The notes beneath the pieces were generated by a model. The model was not told the DNA's origin, searched no databases, and worked only from the letters and a program-made list of their open reading frames with translations. This document shows, one piece after another, positions 1 through 10,664 of a DNA stretch of 64,000 nt. Origin of the DNA: Myxococcales bacterium (lineage in GTDB: Bacteria; Myxococcota_A; Bradymonadia; Bradymonadales; GCA-2716585); the NCBI GenBank assembly GCA_002716585.1, contig PBBL01000085.1, positions 62,001 through 126,000 of the forward strand, in the 5' to 3' direction. Positions within the stretch are counted from its first letter, which is position 1. Every line of letters begins with the position of its first letter. The position numbers and the translations under genes were made by a program.

Positions 1-1
1 C

Positions 2-619
2 CCCGTGATCGTCGCCAGCAACCACAGCGGCACCCTCCCGTTCGACGGGGCGATGCTGTACATGGACATCGTCCACCACACCAACCCGCCGCGCCTCCCT
101 CGCCCGATCGTCGACCTGTTCGTCCCGTCCCTCCCCGTCGTCGGGACCACCTTCTCGCGCCTCGGCGTGGTGGCGGGCAGCCGCGGCAACGTCCACCGCC
201 TCCTCAACCGCGGCGAGCTGCTGCTCATCTTCCCCGAGGGCACCCCCGGCATCGGCAAGCCCTTCTCCGAGCGCTACCACCTCCAGACCTGGCGCGAGGG
301 CCACGCCGAGCTGGCCATTCGCCACCAGGCCCCGGTCGTCCCGGTCGCCATGATCGGCCCCGAGGAGCAGATGCCCCAGATCGCGCAGATCCCCGTCAGC
401 CTCTTTGGCGCCCCCTACCTGCCGATCCCGCTGACGCTGCTCCCGCTCCCGGTCCGCTACCACATCCACTACGGCGCCCCCATCCCCCTGCACCGCGACT
501 ACCGCCCCGAGCAGGCCGACGACCCGGCGATCGTCCACGAGGCCGCCCAGCGCATCAAGGACGCCGTGCAGTGCCTCCTCGACCACGGGCTTCGCCAACG
601 CGAGGGGGTCTTCACATGA
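2..619 (+). CDS. Lysophospholipid/glycerophosphate acyltransferase (PlsC family), 5' partial
   Basis: PlsC-type acyltransferases move an acyl chain onto a lysophospholipid or glycerol-phosphate acceptor at the inner membrane. The visible part opens directly on acyltransferase block I (NHSGTLPFDG, with the His and Asp of the catalytic motif). FPEGTPGIGKPF (block III) follows near residue 76 and a hydrophobic VPVAMIGPEEQ segment after it. Because the catalytic block sits at the window edge, the usual N-terminal segment is missing and the real start lies upstream; the GTG at base 5 is not a credible start. The stop codon overlaps the next ATG (ATGA), so the two genes are probably translationally coupled. 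The exact acceptor lipid cannot be read from the sequence. Confidence 0.8.
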   Translation, partial: PVIVASNHSGTLPFDGAMLYMDIVHHTNPPRLPRPIVDLFVPSLPVVGTTFSRLGVVAGSRGNVHRLLNRGELLLIFPEGTPGIGKPFSERYHLQTWREGHAELAIRHQAPVVPVAMIGPEEQMPQIAQIPVSLFGAPYLPIPLTLLPLPVRYHIHYGAPIPLHRDYRPEQADDPAIVHEAAQRIKDAVQCLLDHGLRQREGVFT

Positions 620-1578
620 ACCGCCACCTGATCACCGGCGCCACCACCCCGCTCGGCCGCGCCCTCATCGCCGAGCTGCTCGCCGCGCCCGACACCGAGG
701 CCATACTCGCCGTCGGCATCGAGCCCCCCTCCCGGGTGGACCTCCCCGACGACCCGCGCCTGACCTACACCCGCGCCAACCTCGCGCGGAGCCGCAGCAT
801 CCGCAAGCTCCTCTTTGGCCCCGCCAAGGACCTCAAGCTGACCACCATCGCCCACCTCGCCCAACACCGCAGCGCCGCCGCACAGGGCCGCGAGGCCTAC
901 GCCCTCAACGTCGAGAGCATCCGCGACCTCATGCCCATGGCCGAGCGCCACCCCACCCTGCGCCGCTTCGTCTACCGCAGCTACGCCGAGGTCTACGCCG
1001 TCCGCGCCGACAAGCCCCAGATCCTCGCCGAGGACCACCCCCTCAACCTCGCCCCCCGCACCCCCCAATGGATCCGCGACCGGGTCGAGGCCGACCTCAC
1101 CGTCTGCACCCGCATGGGGATGTCGCCGCTCAGCATCAGCGTCCTTCGCTTCGCCGAGTGCCTGGCCCCCGACATGGGCAGCCAGCTCCACGACTACCTC
1201 CAGTCCCGGGTCTGCTTCCGCCCGCTGGGCTTCGACCCCATGCTCAACCTCACCACCGTCGCCGACATGGCCCGCGCGCTCGCCCTCGCCCTCCGCTCCG
1301 AGGCCCAGGGCGTCTTCAACATCCCCGCCTGGGACACGCTCCCCCTCTCCCGGGTGATCCAGCTCGCCGGGCGCCGCGCCGTGCCCGTCCCCGGGCCGCT
1401 CATGACGCCGCTCTACGCGATGCGCTCGCGCACCCTCGGCACCGACTTCCGCTACGACCTCAACGCCTGGCGCTTTCACTTCAGCGGCGTCCTCGACGGC
1501 TCCCGCGCTCGCCACGTCCTCGGCTTCGACCCCACCCACCCCATCGACTGGGCCACCCTCGCCGCCCTGCTGCCTTGA
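616..1578 (+). CDS. NAD-dependent epimerase/dehydratase-like extended SDR
   Basis: 320 residues, starting at the ATG that overlaps the upstream stop. The N-terminus MNRHLITGATTPLG is a Rossmann dinucleotide-binding turn (TGAxxxLG), followed by a YAEVYAV segment near residue 120 where extended SDRs carry the catalytic Tyr. The usual YxxxK is not clean, so catalysis is uncertain. The C-terminal half (LTTVADMARALALAL, GVFNIPAWDTLPLSRVI) matches the substrate domain of nucleotide-sugar epimerase-like proteins. An upstream in-frame ATG at 571 would add 15 Pro/Arg-rich residues inside the previous gene and is unlikely. Overlap with the acyltransferase suggests a lipid or envelope role, but this is inference. 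Confidence 0.75.
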   Translation: MNRHLITGATTPLGRALIAELLAAPDTEAILAVGIEPPSRVDLPDDPRLTYTRANLARSRSIRKLLFGPAKDLKLTTIAHLAQHRSAAAQGREAYALNVESIRDLMPMAERHPTLRRFVYRSYAEVYAVRADKPQILAEDHPLNLAPRTPQWIRDRVEADLTVCTRMGMSPLSISVLRFAECLAPDMGSQLHDYLQSRVCFRPLGFDPMLNLTTVADMARALALALRSEAQGVFNIPAWDTLPLSRVIQLAGRRAVPVPGPLMTPLYAMRSRTLGTDFRYDLNAWRFHFSGVLDGSRARHVLGFDPTHPIDWATLAALLP

Positions 1579-1634
1579 CCCCTTTGGCGATCGCCCCATC
1601 GCGCGTGCAACTCCAGCGGCTCCGTGGTAGTCTC

Positions 1635-1648
1635 TGAAACACGTTTCA
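1635..1648. promoter_or_regulatory. TetR-type operator palindrome (copy 1)
   Basis: TGAAACACGTTTCA is a near-perfect dyad (TGAAAC-AC-GTTTCA) 28 bp before the alcohol dehydrogenase ATG. The same element, differing at one base, occurs at 7220-7233 beside the TetR gene. Both fit the KstR-type pattern TnnAACnnGTTnnA as I recall it. Binding by the neighbouring TetR protein is inferred. Confidence 0.65.
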
Positions 1649-1675
1649 GTCGCTCGAACAGGGGAGGAGCAGCCG

Positions 1676-2782
1676 ATGACACGCGCCGCGGTGATGTACG
1701 ATTTCATGACCCCTCTGGAGGTGGTCGAGGTGGAGCTGCGCGAGCCAGCGCCCGACGAGGTGGTGGTTCGGATGGCGGCGAGCGGGATGTGCCGGACCGA
1801 CCTCTCCGTGATCCAGTGCAAGCTCCCCTACCCGCCCCCGGTGGTGCTCGGCCATGAGGGCGCGGGCGTCGTGGAGTCGGTGGGGTCGGGCGTGAGGCAC
1901 CTCAAGCCCGGCGATCGGGTGGTGCTCTCGGGGATCACCCACTGCGGGCGCTGCCGCTACTGCCTCGACGCCACCCCGCACCTCTGCCCGACGGGCGTGC
2001 AGGCCGCCATCGACGGCCAGGACTACGTGTTCCGCCGCAACGGCGAGGACATCGCGCGCTTCGTGGGGCTGGGGACGTTCGCCGAGCGGACGGTGGTGCG
2101 GGCCAGTCAGGCGATCCAGATCACCGACGACATCCCGCTCGACCGCGCCTGCCTGATCGGCTGCGCCGTGATCACTGGCGTGGGCGCCGTCTTCAACACG
2201 GCGCGCCTGCGCCCCGGCGAGACGGCGGCGGTGTTTGGCTGCGGCGGGGTGGGGCTGAACCTGATCCAGGGCGCGCTGATCGCCGGGGCCAGCCAGGTGA
2301 TCGCGGTCGACACCGACCCGGCCAAGCTGGAGGTGGCCACCCGCTTCGGCGCCACCGCCACCGTCCAGCCCACCAATGAGGACGACGCCCCCGAGGCGAT
2401 CCAGGCGCTCACGGGCGGCCTCGGCGTCGATTACGCCTTCGAGGCGGTGGGTCAGGCGGGGGTCATCCGTCAGGCGTTCATGGCGGTCAAGCGCGGCGGG
2501 CGCGCCGTCGTCGTCGGTGTCCCCGGCTTCGGCGTCGATGTGGAGCTGCCCGCCTGTCTGTTCGCGCTGGAGGGGCGCTCGATCCTCGGCTCCCTGTTCG
2601 GCGACGCCCACATGGCGCGCGACGTCCCGCGCCTCATCGCCCTGGAGCGGCAGGGGCGGCTCGACCTGGAGGGGCTGATCACGCGCCGCATCGACCTGAG
2701 CGACATCAACGACGCCATGGACGCGCTGGACCGCGGCGACGGCGTCCGCAGCGTCATCATCTACCCCGAGGTCAGCGCATGA
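1676..2782 (+). CDS. Zn-dependent alcohol dehydrogenase (MDR family)
   Basis: 368 residues, class III-like medium-chain alcohol dehydrogenase that oxidises an alcohol (or thiol adduct) with NAD(P). Catalytic zinc ligands are visible as C39 (GMCRTD) and H60-E61 (LGHEGAG). The structural zinc lobe is [15 protein letters not shown] (C90, C93, C96, C104). The Rossmann turn FGCGGVGLN sits near residue 188. The ATG follows a GGGGAGGAG ribosome-binding site. The stop overlaps the thiolase start (ATGA), so the two genes form an operon led by the operator at 1635. Substrate is unknown; the setting suggests an acyl-chain or steroid-like alcohol. Confidence 0.9.
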   Translation: MTRAAVMYDFMTPLEVVEVELREPAPDEVVVRMAASGMCRTDLSVIQCKLPYPPPVVLGHEGAGVVESVGSGVRHLKPGDRVVLSGITHCGRCRYCLDATPHLCPTGVQAAIDGQDYVFRRNGEDIARFVGLGTFAERTVVRASQAIQITDDIPLDRACLIGCAVITGVGAVFNTARLRPGETAAVFGCGGVGLNLIQGALIAGASQVIAVDTDPAKLEVATRFGATATVQPTNEDDAPEAIQALTGGLGVDYAFEAVGQAGVIRQAFMAVKRGGRAVVVGVPGFGVDVELPACLFALEGRSILGSLFGDAHMARDVPRLIALERQGRLDLEGLITRRIDLSDINDAMDALDRGDGVRSVIIYPEVSA

Positions 2783-3960
2783 GCGTTCACGTCATCGGCG
2801 TCGGCATGACGCCCTTCGTCAAGCCCGCCCAGGAGGGCGCCGCCGACTACCACGAGATGGCCCGCGAGGCCGGGCTCGCCGCCCTGGCGGACGCGGGCGT
2901 CGCCTACGACCTCATCGAGCAGGTGGTGACCGGCTACGTCTACGGCGAATCGACCTCGGGGCAGCGCGCCGCCTACGAGCTGGGGCTGACCGGGGCGCCG
3001 ATCTACAACGTCAACAACAACTGCGCCACCGGCTCCACCGCCTTGATGCTCGCCAAGCAGCTGGTCGAGGGCGGGAGCTGCGACTGCGCCCTCGCGCTCG
3101 GCTTCGAGAAGATGGAGCGCGGCCCCCTCGGCTCCCACTACAAAGACCGCGCCCACCCGGTCGAGCGCCACTACGCCCGCATGGGCGAGCTGCGCGGCTG
3201 GAGCCGCAGCCCCGCCACGGCGCAGCTCTTTGGCAACGCCGGGCTGGAGCACATGGAGCGCCACGGCACCCGCGCCGAGCACTTCGCGCAGGTCGCCGTC
3301 AAGAACCACCGCCACTCCCAGGCCAACCCCTACGCCCAGTTTCAGGACGCCTACACCCTCGACGAGGTGCTCGGCTCCCCCACCATCCACGACCCGCTGA
3401 CTCGCCTTCAGTGCTGCCCCACCTCCGACGGCGCGGCCGCCGCGATCGTGGCCAGCGACGCCTTCGTCGCCCGCCACGGCCTCCAGGAGCGCGCCGTCAC
3501 CATCCGCGCCATGACCATGACCACCGACCTGCCCAGCAGCTTCTCGGGCGGCTGCATCGAACTCGTCGGCGTCGACATGACCCGCGACGCCGCGCGGCGC
3601 GCCATGGCCACTGCGGGCGTCTCCCCTCAGGACCTCGACGTGATCGAGCTGCACGACTGCTTCTCGGTCAACGAGCTGCTCACCTACGAGGCGCTCGGGC
3701 TGTGCGATGAGGGCGGCGGCGGCGAGCTGATCGCGTCCGGCGCCGTCACCTACGGCGGGGAGTGGGTCGTCAACCCGTCCGGGGGCTTGATCTCCAAGGG
3801 GCACCCGCTCGGCGCGACCGGGCTGGCGCAGTGCGCCGAGCTGGTCTGGCAGCTCCGCGGCGAGGCGGAGGGGCGCCAGGTGGCGGGCGCCGAGGTGGCG
3901 CTCCAGCACAACCTGGGGATGGGCGGGGCGGCGGTCGTGACGGTCTACAGCCGTGGGTGA
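2779..3960 (+). CDS. Thiolase-family acyl-CoA acyltransferase (SCP-x/lipid-transfer type)
   Basis: 393-residue thiolase-fold protein of the SCP-x/lipid-transfer branch, expected to act on acyl-CoA thioesters in the cytoplasm. The nucleophile is present (C82 in [12 protein letters not shown]), as are the C-terminal GHPLGATG His motif and the [10 protein letters not shown] loop, so it is the only catalytically complete thiolase of this island. CFSVNELL near residue 295 matches the family motif with an extra Cys. It overlaps the dehydrogenase by ATGA and meets the minus-strand thiolase tail-to-tail: the stops TGA (3958-3960) and TCA (3961-3963) abut with no spacer. Likely chain-shortening or retro-Claisen step; substrate unknown. 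Confidence 0.88.
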   Translation: MSVHVIGVGMTPFVKPAQEGAADYHEMAREAGLAALADAGVAYDLIEQVVTGYVYGESTSGQRAAYELGLTGAPIYNVNNNCATGSTALMLAKQLVEGGSCDCALALGFEKMERGPLGSHYKDRAHPVERHYARMGELRGWSRSPATAQLFGNAGLEHMERHGTRAEHFAQVAVKNHRHSQANPYAQFQDAYTLDEVLGSPTIHDPLTRLQCCPTSDGAAAAIVASDAFVARHGLQERAVTIRAMTMTTDLPSSFSGGCIELVGVDMTRDAARRAMATAGVSPQDLDVIELHDCFSVNELLTYEALGLCDEGGGGELIASGAVTYGGEWVVNPSGGLISKGHPLGATGLAQCAELVWQLRGEAEGRQVAGAEVALQHNLGMGGAAVVTVYSRG

Positions 3961-5121
3961 TCAGGGCCGCTCCGAGCCCACCACCCACACCGCGAAGTAG
4001 GACGACGCCCCTCCGAACGCGTGCCCCAGCGCCCGCTTCGCCCCGTCCACCTGATGCTCGCCCGCCTGACCGCGCACCTGCATGGCGGCCTCGGCGAACC
4101 GGATCATCCCGGTGGCGCCGGTGGCGTTGCCGCTCATCAGCCCCCCGGACATGTTGATCGGCATCGCCCCTCCGATCTCGTGGTCGCCCGCCTCGACGCG
4201 CCGCCACCCATAGCCCTCGTCGGCGAGGCCCATGTTCTCCATCCACATCGCCTCGTACCAGGAGAAGGGGACGTACATCTCGGCGCAGTCGATCTCGCGC
4301 TGCGGATCGGTGATCCCGGCCTGGGCGCAGGCGGCGCGCGACGCCTCGCGGCCCCCGACGGGGTTGATGGTGTCTCGCCGGGGGGCGGTGGAGGGCTCGC
4401 TGCGGCAGGCGGTCCCCAGGATCCAGGCGGGCGGCAGGGCGCCGCGGTCGGCGTGGGCGTCGCTGACGATCACCATCGCGCATGCCCCGTCGGACGAGGG
4501 GCATGCCTCCAGGTAGCGGATCGGCTCCCAGAGCATGGGCGACTGGGCGATGCGCTCGTAGGTGATCGTCGGGTCGGGGTTGTGGGCGTAGGGGTTGAGG
4601 GCGGCGTTGCGCCGATCCTTGTAGGCGATTTTGACGCCGATGTGGTCGGGCGCCCCCGAGCGGCGCATGTAGGCGCGGATGTGGGGCGCGAAGTACCCGC
4701 CTGGCCCGGCCACGAGCGGCGAGTAGAAGGGCAGGCCGCCGCCGCTGACCGCCCAGTTGATGTCCCCCTCGGACTCCTTGGCGTAGGCCACCGTCAGGAC
4801 CTTCTCGAACAGCCCGGCCTGCACCAGGTGCGCCGCCTGGATCGCGGTGTGCCCACCGACGCTGCCCGCCGTGTGGATCCGCAGCAATGGCTTGCCGACC
4901 GCCCCAAGGGCGTCCGCCAGGAAGTGCTCGGGGAACAGGTGGCCGTCGAAGATGTCCGGCGTCTTCCCCAACACGACCGCGTCGATGTCCGACCAGTCCA
5001 TCCCGGCGTCGTCGAGCGCCCTCCGGGCGGCCTGACGGGTCATCTCGGCGATGCTCATGTGAAGCCGCCGCGCCAACTGCGTCTGCCCGATCCCGATGAC
5101 CGCCGCTCGCTGCCCGCTCAT
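3961..5121 (-). CDS. Thiolase-fold protein without the catalytic cysteine (Ltp-like)
   Basis: 386 residues. The start is the ATG at 5121, which overlaps the preceding stop (ATGA); an upstream in-frame start at 5163 would add 14 Gly-rich residues inside the neighbour. The thiolase fold is clear (AAVIGIGQTQLARR at the N-terminus, NPYAHNPDPTITYERIA, SDGACAMVIVSDAHA). However the nucleophile region reads HTAGSVGGHTAIQ, placing Ser where thiolases have Cys, and the C-terminal GHP is replaced (NMSGGLMSGNATGATG). Such proteins pair with DUF35 partners; in steroid side-chain degradation the Ltp2-DUF35 pair is a retro-aldolase rather than a thiolase. The DUF35 gene two positions upstream in the same operon fits that. 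Confidence 0.85.
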   Translation of the reverse strand: MSGQRAAVIGIGQTQLARRLHMSIAEMTRQAARRALDDAGMDWSDIDAVVLGKTPDIFDGHLFPEHFLADALGAVGKPLLRIHTAGSVGGHTAIQAAHLVQAGLFEKVLTVAYAKESEGDINWAVSGGGLPFYSPLVAGPGGYFAPHIRAYMRRSGAPDHIGVKIAYKDRRNAALNPYAHNPDPTITYERIAQSPMLWEPIRYLEACPSSDGACAMVIVSDAHADRGALPPAWILGTACRSEPSTAPRRDTINPVGGREASRAACAQAGITDPQREIDCAEMYVPFSWYEAMWMENMGLADEGYGWRRVEAGDHEIGGAMPINMSGGLMSGNATGATGMIRFAEAAMQVRGQAGEHQVDGAKRALGHAFGGASSYFAVWVVGSERP

Positions 5122-6176
5122 CGCTCCCCCTCCATGACCGCCACCAGGTTGTTCTGCAAACACGGCCCCGCCGTCGCGTGCGCCAGGACGCGCCCAGCGC
5201 GCCCCTCCAGCACGTGACGGGCCGCCTCACCGATCCGAATCAGCCCCGTCGCCATGATCGGGTCGGCGCCCAGCGCGCCCCCGGACGGGTTGATCTGCAC
5301 CCCGTCACCGAGCCCGAGCGCCTCCGCGAGGATGATCTCCTCGTGGGCGAAGGCGGCGTGGATCTCGGCGACCTCCACGGGCGCCTCAAGCGCCCCGGCG
5401 CGCTCCGCCGCGAGCCGCGCCGACGCGCTCCGGGTCAGATCGCGGACCCCCAGGCTGTGCCCGTCGGTGCGATGGTCCACGCCCCGGATCCAGGCCGGGC
5501 GGGCGCAGCGCTCCCGGGCGACGTCGCCCGCGGCGAGTATGAGCGCCGCGGCGCCGTCCGTGGGCGGCGGGCAGGTGGAGGGGCGCAGCGGCGAGGCGCG
5601 GTACCCCTCGGCGAGTATGGCGTCGACCGTCTTGGGCTGCTCCAGCGCGACCCAGGGGTTGGCGACCGCGCTCCGCTGACGGGCGGCGGCGATCTCCGCC
5701 AGCTCCCGCTCGGTGCAGCGCCCCGCGTCGATCAAGGCCCGCGCCTGGATCGCCGCCAGGCTCGCCGGGTCGGGGCCGAGCGGCGCCATGTAGTAGGGGT
5801 CCACGGACAGCGACATGATCTCGGGGATGTTCCCCATTGAGGTCTTCCCCAGCCCCCAGATCATCGCCGTGTCGATGTCCCCGATCTGGAGCCGCACCCA
5901 GGCCTCGTAGAACGCCCAGGCGGCGTCCATCTCGACGTGGGAGTCCTCCTTGGCGGGGTGGATCCCCACGGCGTCAAGCGCCCGCAGGAACGAGAACGCC
6001 CGCCCGACCAGGAAGTCGTTGCTGCCGCCGGTCGTGAAGTCGATCTGATCACGGCGCAGCCCCGACTGCTCAACGGCCGCGCGGATCGGCTCGATCAGGA
6101 TCTCGATGTCGTTGCCGCCGTCGTAGCAGGGCTCGTTGAGCCGCTGGGCGAAGGCGATGACCGCCACGTCGCGCAT
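5118..6176 (-). CDS. Degenerate thiolase-domain protein
   Basis: 352 residues from the ATG at 6176; a GTG directly in front (6179) is an alternative, and both sit after a GGAGGAG site. The thiolase fold is recognisable (RDVAVIAFAQR, CPPPTDGAAALILA, EIHAAFAHEEII, NPSGGALGADPIMATG). The Cys nucleophile segment is replaced by HVEMDAAWAFYEA and the GHPLGATG His by ADPIMATG, so both catalytic residues are gone. The start overlaps the stop of the DUF35 gene and the stop overlaps the next thiolase start, forming a three-gene chain with 3-4 bp overlaps. Likely a structural or heteromeric partner of the neighbouring thiolase and DUF35 protein; this is inference. Confidence 0.82.
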   Translation of the reverse strand: MRDVAVIAFAQRLNEPCYDGGNDIEILIEPIRAAVEQSGLRRDQIDFTTGGSNDFLVGRAFSFLRALDAVGIHPAKEDSHVEMDAAWAFYEAWVRLQIGDIDTAMIWGLGKTSMGNIPEIMSLSVDPYYMAPLGPDPASLAAIQARALIDAGRCTERELAEIAAARQRSAVANPWVALEQPKTVDAILAEGYRASPLRPSTCPPPTDGAAALILAAGDVARERCARPAWIRGVDHRTDGHSLGVRDLTRSASARLAAERAGALEAPVEVAEIHAAFAHEEIILAEALGLGDGVQINPSGGALGADPIMATGLIRIGEAARHVLEGRAGRVLAHATAGPCLQNNLVAVMEGER

Positions 6177-7174
6177 CACAGGTACTCCTCCAGCTCACCC
6201 AGGTCCCGATCCGGCTCCCCGGTCGGCTCAAACCACTTGACGCTCTCAAAACCCGTCGTGCGCTCCGCCTCCTCGGCCCAGACCACCCGCACCCGCAGCC
6301 CCAGGCGGACGTCCCTCGGGGGGATCCCCTGGATCATCGCCATGAAGGTCGAGTCGGCGCCGTCGAGCAGGATGTCCGCCGCCACAAAGGGCACCTCGAC
6401 CTGCTGGCCGCGCACCGGGATGTTGACCACGCAGTAGCGCACCACCGTCCCCGTGTCGGGCAGCTCCACCGCCTCGGTCACCGCCTCCCCTGTGAAGGGG
6501 TCCGCCCCGTCCGGCGGGATGAGGACGTCCCCGCTCGGGCCACGCATCCCCACGAAGCGACCCTCGGCGAGCCCCCGGAGGTGGTGGCTGAGCGCCTCCC
6601 CGGCGAGTATCGTGTAATCGGTCGAGAACGGGTTGTCGTAGCGCCACCGCGCGGCCGTCGGGGGCTCCTCCAGCTCCACAGGCTCCGGCTCGTAATCGGG
6701 CTCGGGGGCATCGACAGGGACAAAGCTCGCGATGTCCGTGATGTGCCCCTTCAGCCGCCTCGCCCACCGCACCTTGACCCGCATCCCGGTCTTCATCCGG
6801 GCCTCGTCCCCGTCGGTGTCGATGACATGGAACATCCCGGTCGTCGCCCCATCGAGCACCACCAGCCCATACCCGAACGGGCGATCGAGCGGGTGCTGCG
6901 GCGACGGCTCGGGGATCCAGGTCCAGCTCGTCACCTCGCCCGCCGTCCCCACCTCGACCCACTCGGTCAGCTCGCGCGAGGTCCGCGGGTCGTGGCTGTG
7001 CGGCGGGACCAGCACGCCGCCGTCCTCCATCCGCAGCCCGAAGATCCGCCGCTCGCGGAGCCCCAGCAGGAAGCGCCCCACCACCGGCCCGGTCGTGCGG
7101 GTGTAGGGGAAGTGGAAGGTCCACGGCTCCGACAGCATCGCGTCGGCGCCCTCATCGCTTGCGTCGTCGGTCAT
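6176..7174 (-). CDS. Tandem DUF35 OB-fold protein (acyl-CoA-associated)
   Basis: 332 residues. Two DUF35-like units are visible. The first runs from about residue 15 (FHFPYTRTTGPVVGRFLLGL) to TGMFHVIDTDGDEARMKTGM. The second runs from YDNPFSTDYTILAGEAL to STFMAMIQGIPPRDVRLGL. Each has the helical hairpin followed by an OB-fold, and each lacks the four-cysteine zinc ribbon common in the family. The ATG at 7174 follows GGAGGTGCGCG; an in-frame ATG at 7210 would run into the operator region and is less likely. DUF35 proteins form complexes with thiolase-fold enzymes or acyl-CoA dehydratases; the two thiolase-like genes directly downstream are the obvious partners. Confidence 0.82.
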   Translation of the reverse strand: MTDDASDEGADAMLSEPWTFHFPYTRTTGPVVGRFLLGLRERRIFGLRMEDGGVLVPPHSHDPRTSRELTEWVEVGTAGEVTSWTWIPEPSPQHPLDRPFGYGLVVLDGATTGMFHVIDTDGDEARMKTGMRVKVRWARRLKGHITDIASFVPVDAPEPDYEPEPVELEEPPTAARWRYDNPFSTDYTILAGEALSHHLRGLAEGRFVGMRGPSGDVLIPPDGADPFTGEAVTEAVELPDTGTVVRYCVVNIPVRGQQVEVPFVAADILLDGADSTFMAMIQGIPPRDVRLGLRVRVVWAEEAERTTGFESVKWFEPTGEPDRDLGELEEYL

Positions 7175-7219
7175 CGCGCACCTCCGTGCCGTCCGGTCGA
7201 TGATCACCATGGGCGGCAC

Positions 7220-7233
7220 TGTAACACGTTTCA
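7220..7233. promoter_or_regulatory. TetR-type operator palindrome (copy 2)
   Basis: TGTAACACGTTTCA lies between the divergent DUF35 gene (minus) and TetR gene (plus). It differs by one base from the element at 1635-1648. The position suggests autoregulation of the TetR gene and repression of the minus-strand thiolase operon. Confidence 0.65.
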
Positions 7234-7332
7234 ACGCACCGTGACACGCACGCCTGACCGCGTTAGGGTGGTCCCAGGATCATGGCGCGCCAATGGGTGG
7301 CGCGCCCTCCACCCACCGGTCGCCGCCGAGCC

Positions 7333-7941
7333 ATGCCTGACCACACCGAACACCCCCGACGCCTCATCATCCTCCGGGCCGCCGAGCGCCTCTTCGCCCA
7401 CTACGGCCCCACCAAGACCACCGTCGCCGACATCGCCCGCCAGGCCAGCGTCGGGGTCGGCACCGTCTACCTGGAGTTCTCCTCCAAGGACGCCATCCTC
7501 GCCGAGCTGGCCACCAGCCGCCATCAGCAGATCCTCGACCTCATCCAGCGCGCCGCCCGCGAGACCGGCGACAACCACCCCGCCCGCCTGCGCGCCGTGC
7601 TCGACGCCCGCGTCCAGGCGTTCCTCAGCCAACAGGAGGGCGGCGCCCACGCCTCCGACCTCCTGCACTGCGTCTGCCCCGCCATCGCCCGCGCCTGGGA
7701 AGCGTACCAGCGGGCCGAGCGCGACCTCCTCACCCAGCTCATCCGTGAAGGGGTCGAGGCGGGCGCCTTCGTCAGCGACGACCCGGCCCACACCGCCGCC
7801 ACGATCCTCGACGCCTACACCTGCTTCGCCCCCCCGCTCCTGTTTCACCGCGACCACGATCGCCTCCCCCACGACCTCGCCCAGCTCCACCGCCTCATCC
7901 TTCAAGGGCTCGTCTTTCGCGACGACGTGTCTAGCTTGTAG
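7333..7941 (+). CDS. TetR-family transcriptional regulator
   Basis: 202 residues from the ATG at 7333; an in-frame ATG at 7282 would add 17 residues, and neither has a strong ribosome-binding site. The N-terminal helix-turn-helix is typical (RLIILRAAERLFAHYG, then TVADIARQASVGVGTVYLEF and SSKDAILAEL). The rest is a helical ligand domain without recognisable signature. It is divergent from the DUF35-thiolase operon and sits next to a 14-bp palindrome repeated before the dehydrogenase gene at 1635, so it is the likely local repressor of both operons. The ligand is probably an acyl-CoA, by analogy with other TetR regulators of lipid catabolism. Confidence 0.88.
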   Translation: MPDHTEHPRRLIILRAAERLFAHYGPTKTTVADIARQASVGVGTVYLEFSSKDAILAELATSRHQQILDLIQRAARETGDNHPARLRAVLDARVQAFLSQQEGGAHASDLLHCVCPAIARAWEAYQRAERDLLTQLIREGVEAGAFVSDDPAHTAATILDAYTCFAPPLLFHRDHDRLPHDLAQLHRLILQGLVFRDDVSSL

Positions 7942-8029
7942 ACGTCTGCCCCTGGAGCGGGTCGCCGCCCCCCTGAGATGATGATTTCTGGCGCTCGACC
8001 CCGTTGATGACGGGGCAGAAAAGAATTGC

Positions 8030-8057
8030 TTGACGATGCCATGAATGATTTTAGATT
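8030..8057 (+). promoter_or_regulatory. Candidate sigma70 promoter for lon
   Basis: TTGACG (8030-8035) and TAGATT (8052-8057) are separated by 16 bp in a locally AT-richer stretch, leaving an untranslated leader of about 160 bp before lon. Confidence 0.4.
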
Positions 8058-8225
8058 CCATTCACGACTCACGACCTCCCCGTGAGCGACCCCACCGCGA
8101 CATCCTGGTGATGGGTCGGAACGTTGGAGGCACCAACGGCGTTTCAGGAGATGTAGGGTCGTTCGCGCTGTGTCCAGGCGCAGGGTGATGCGATCCGAGA
8201 AGCCAACGCCATACAGGAGAATCCC

Positions 8226-10631
<2,406 letters not shown>

Positions 10632-10637
10632 CCCCGC

Positions 10638-10664
10638 GGGGGCGACTCAGCCCGAGTCGCCCCC
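10638..10664. terminator. Bidirectional terminator hairpin between lon and the LRR gene
   Basis: GGGGGCGACTC and GAGTCGCCCCC form a perfect 11-bp stem around the loop AGCCC. It starts 6 bp after the lon stop and overlaps the last codons and stop of the convergent LRR gene. No T-tract, as expected in very GC-rich genomes. Confidence 0.6.

Noticed and set aside
7942..8225. Regulatory RNA or riboswitch in the lon leader
   Set aside because: Imperfect direct repeats of CCAACG and AGGAGA exist, but I found no stable stem set or known riboswitch core.
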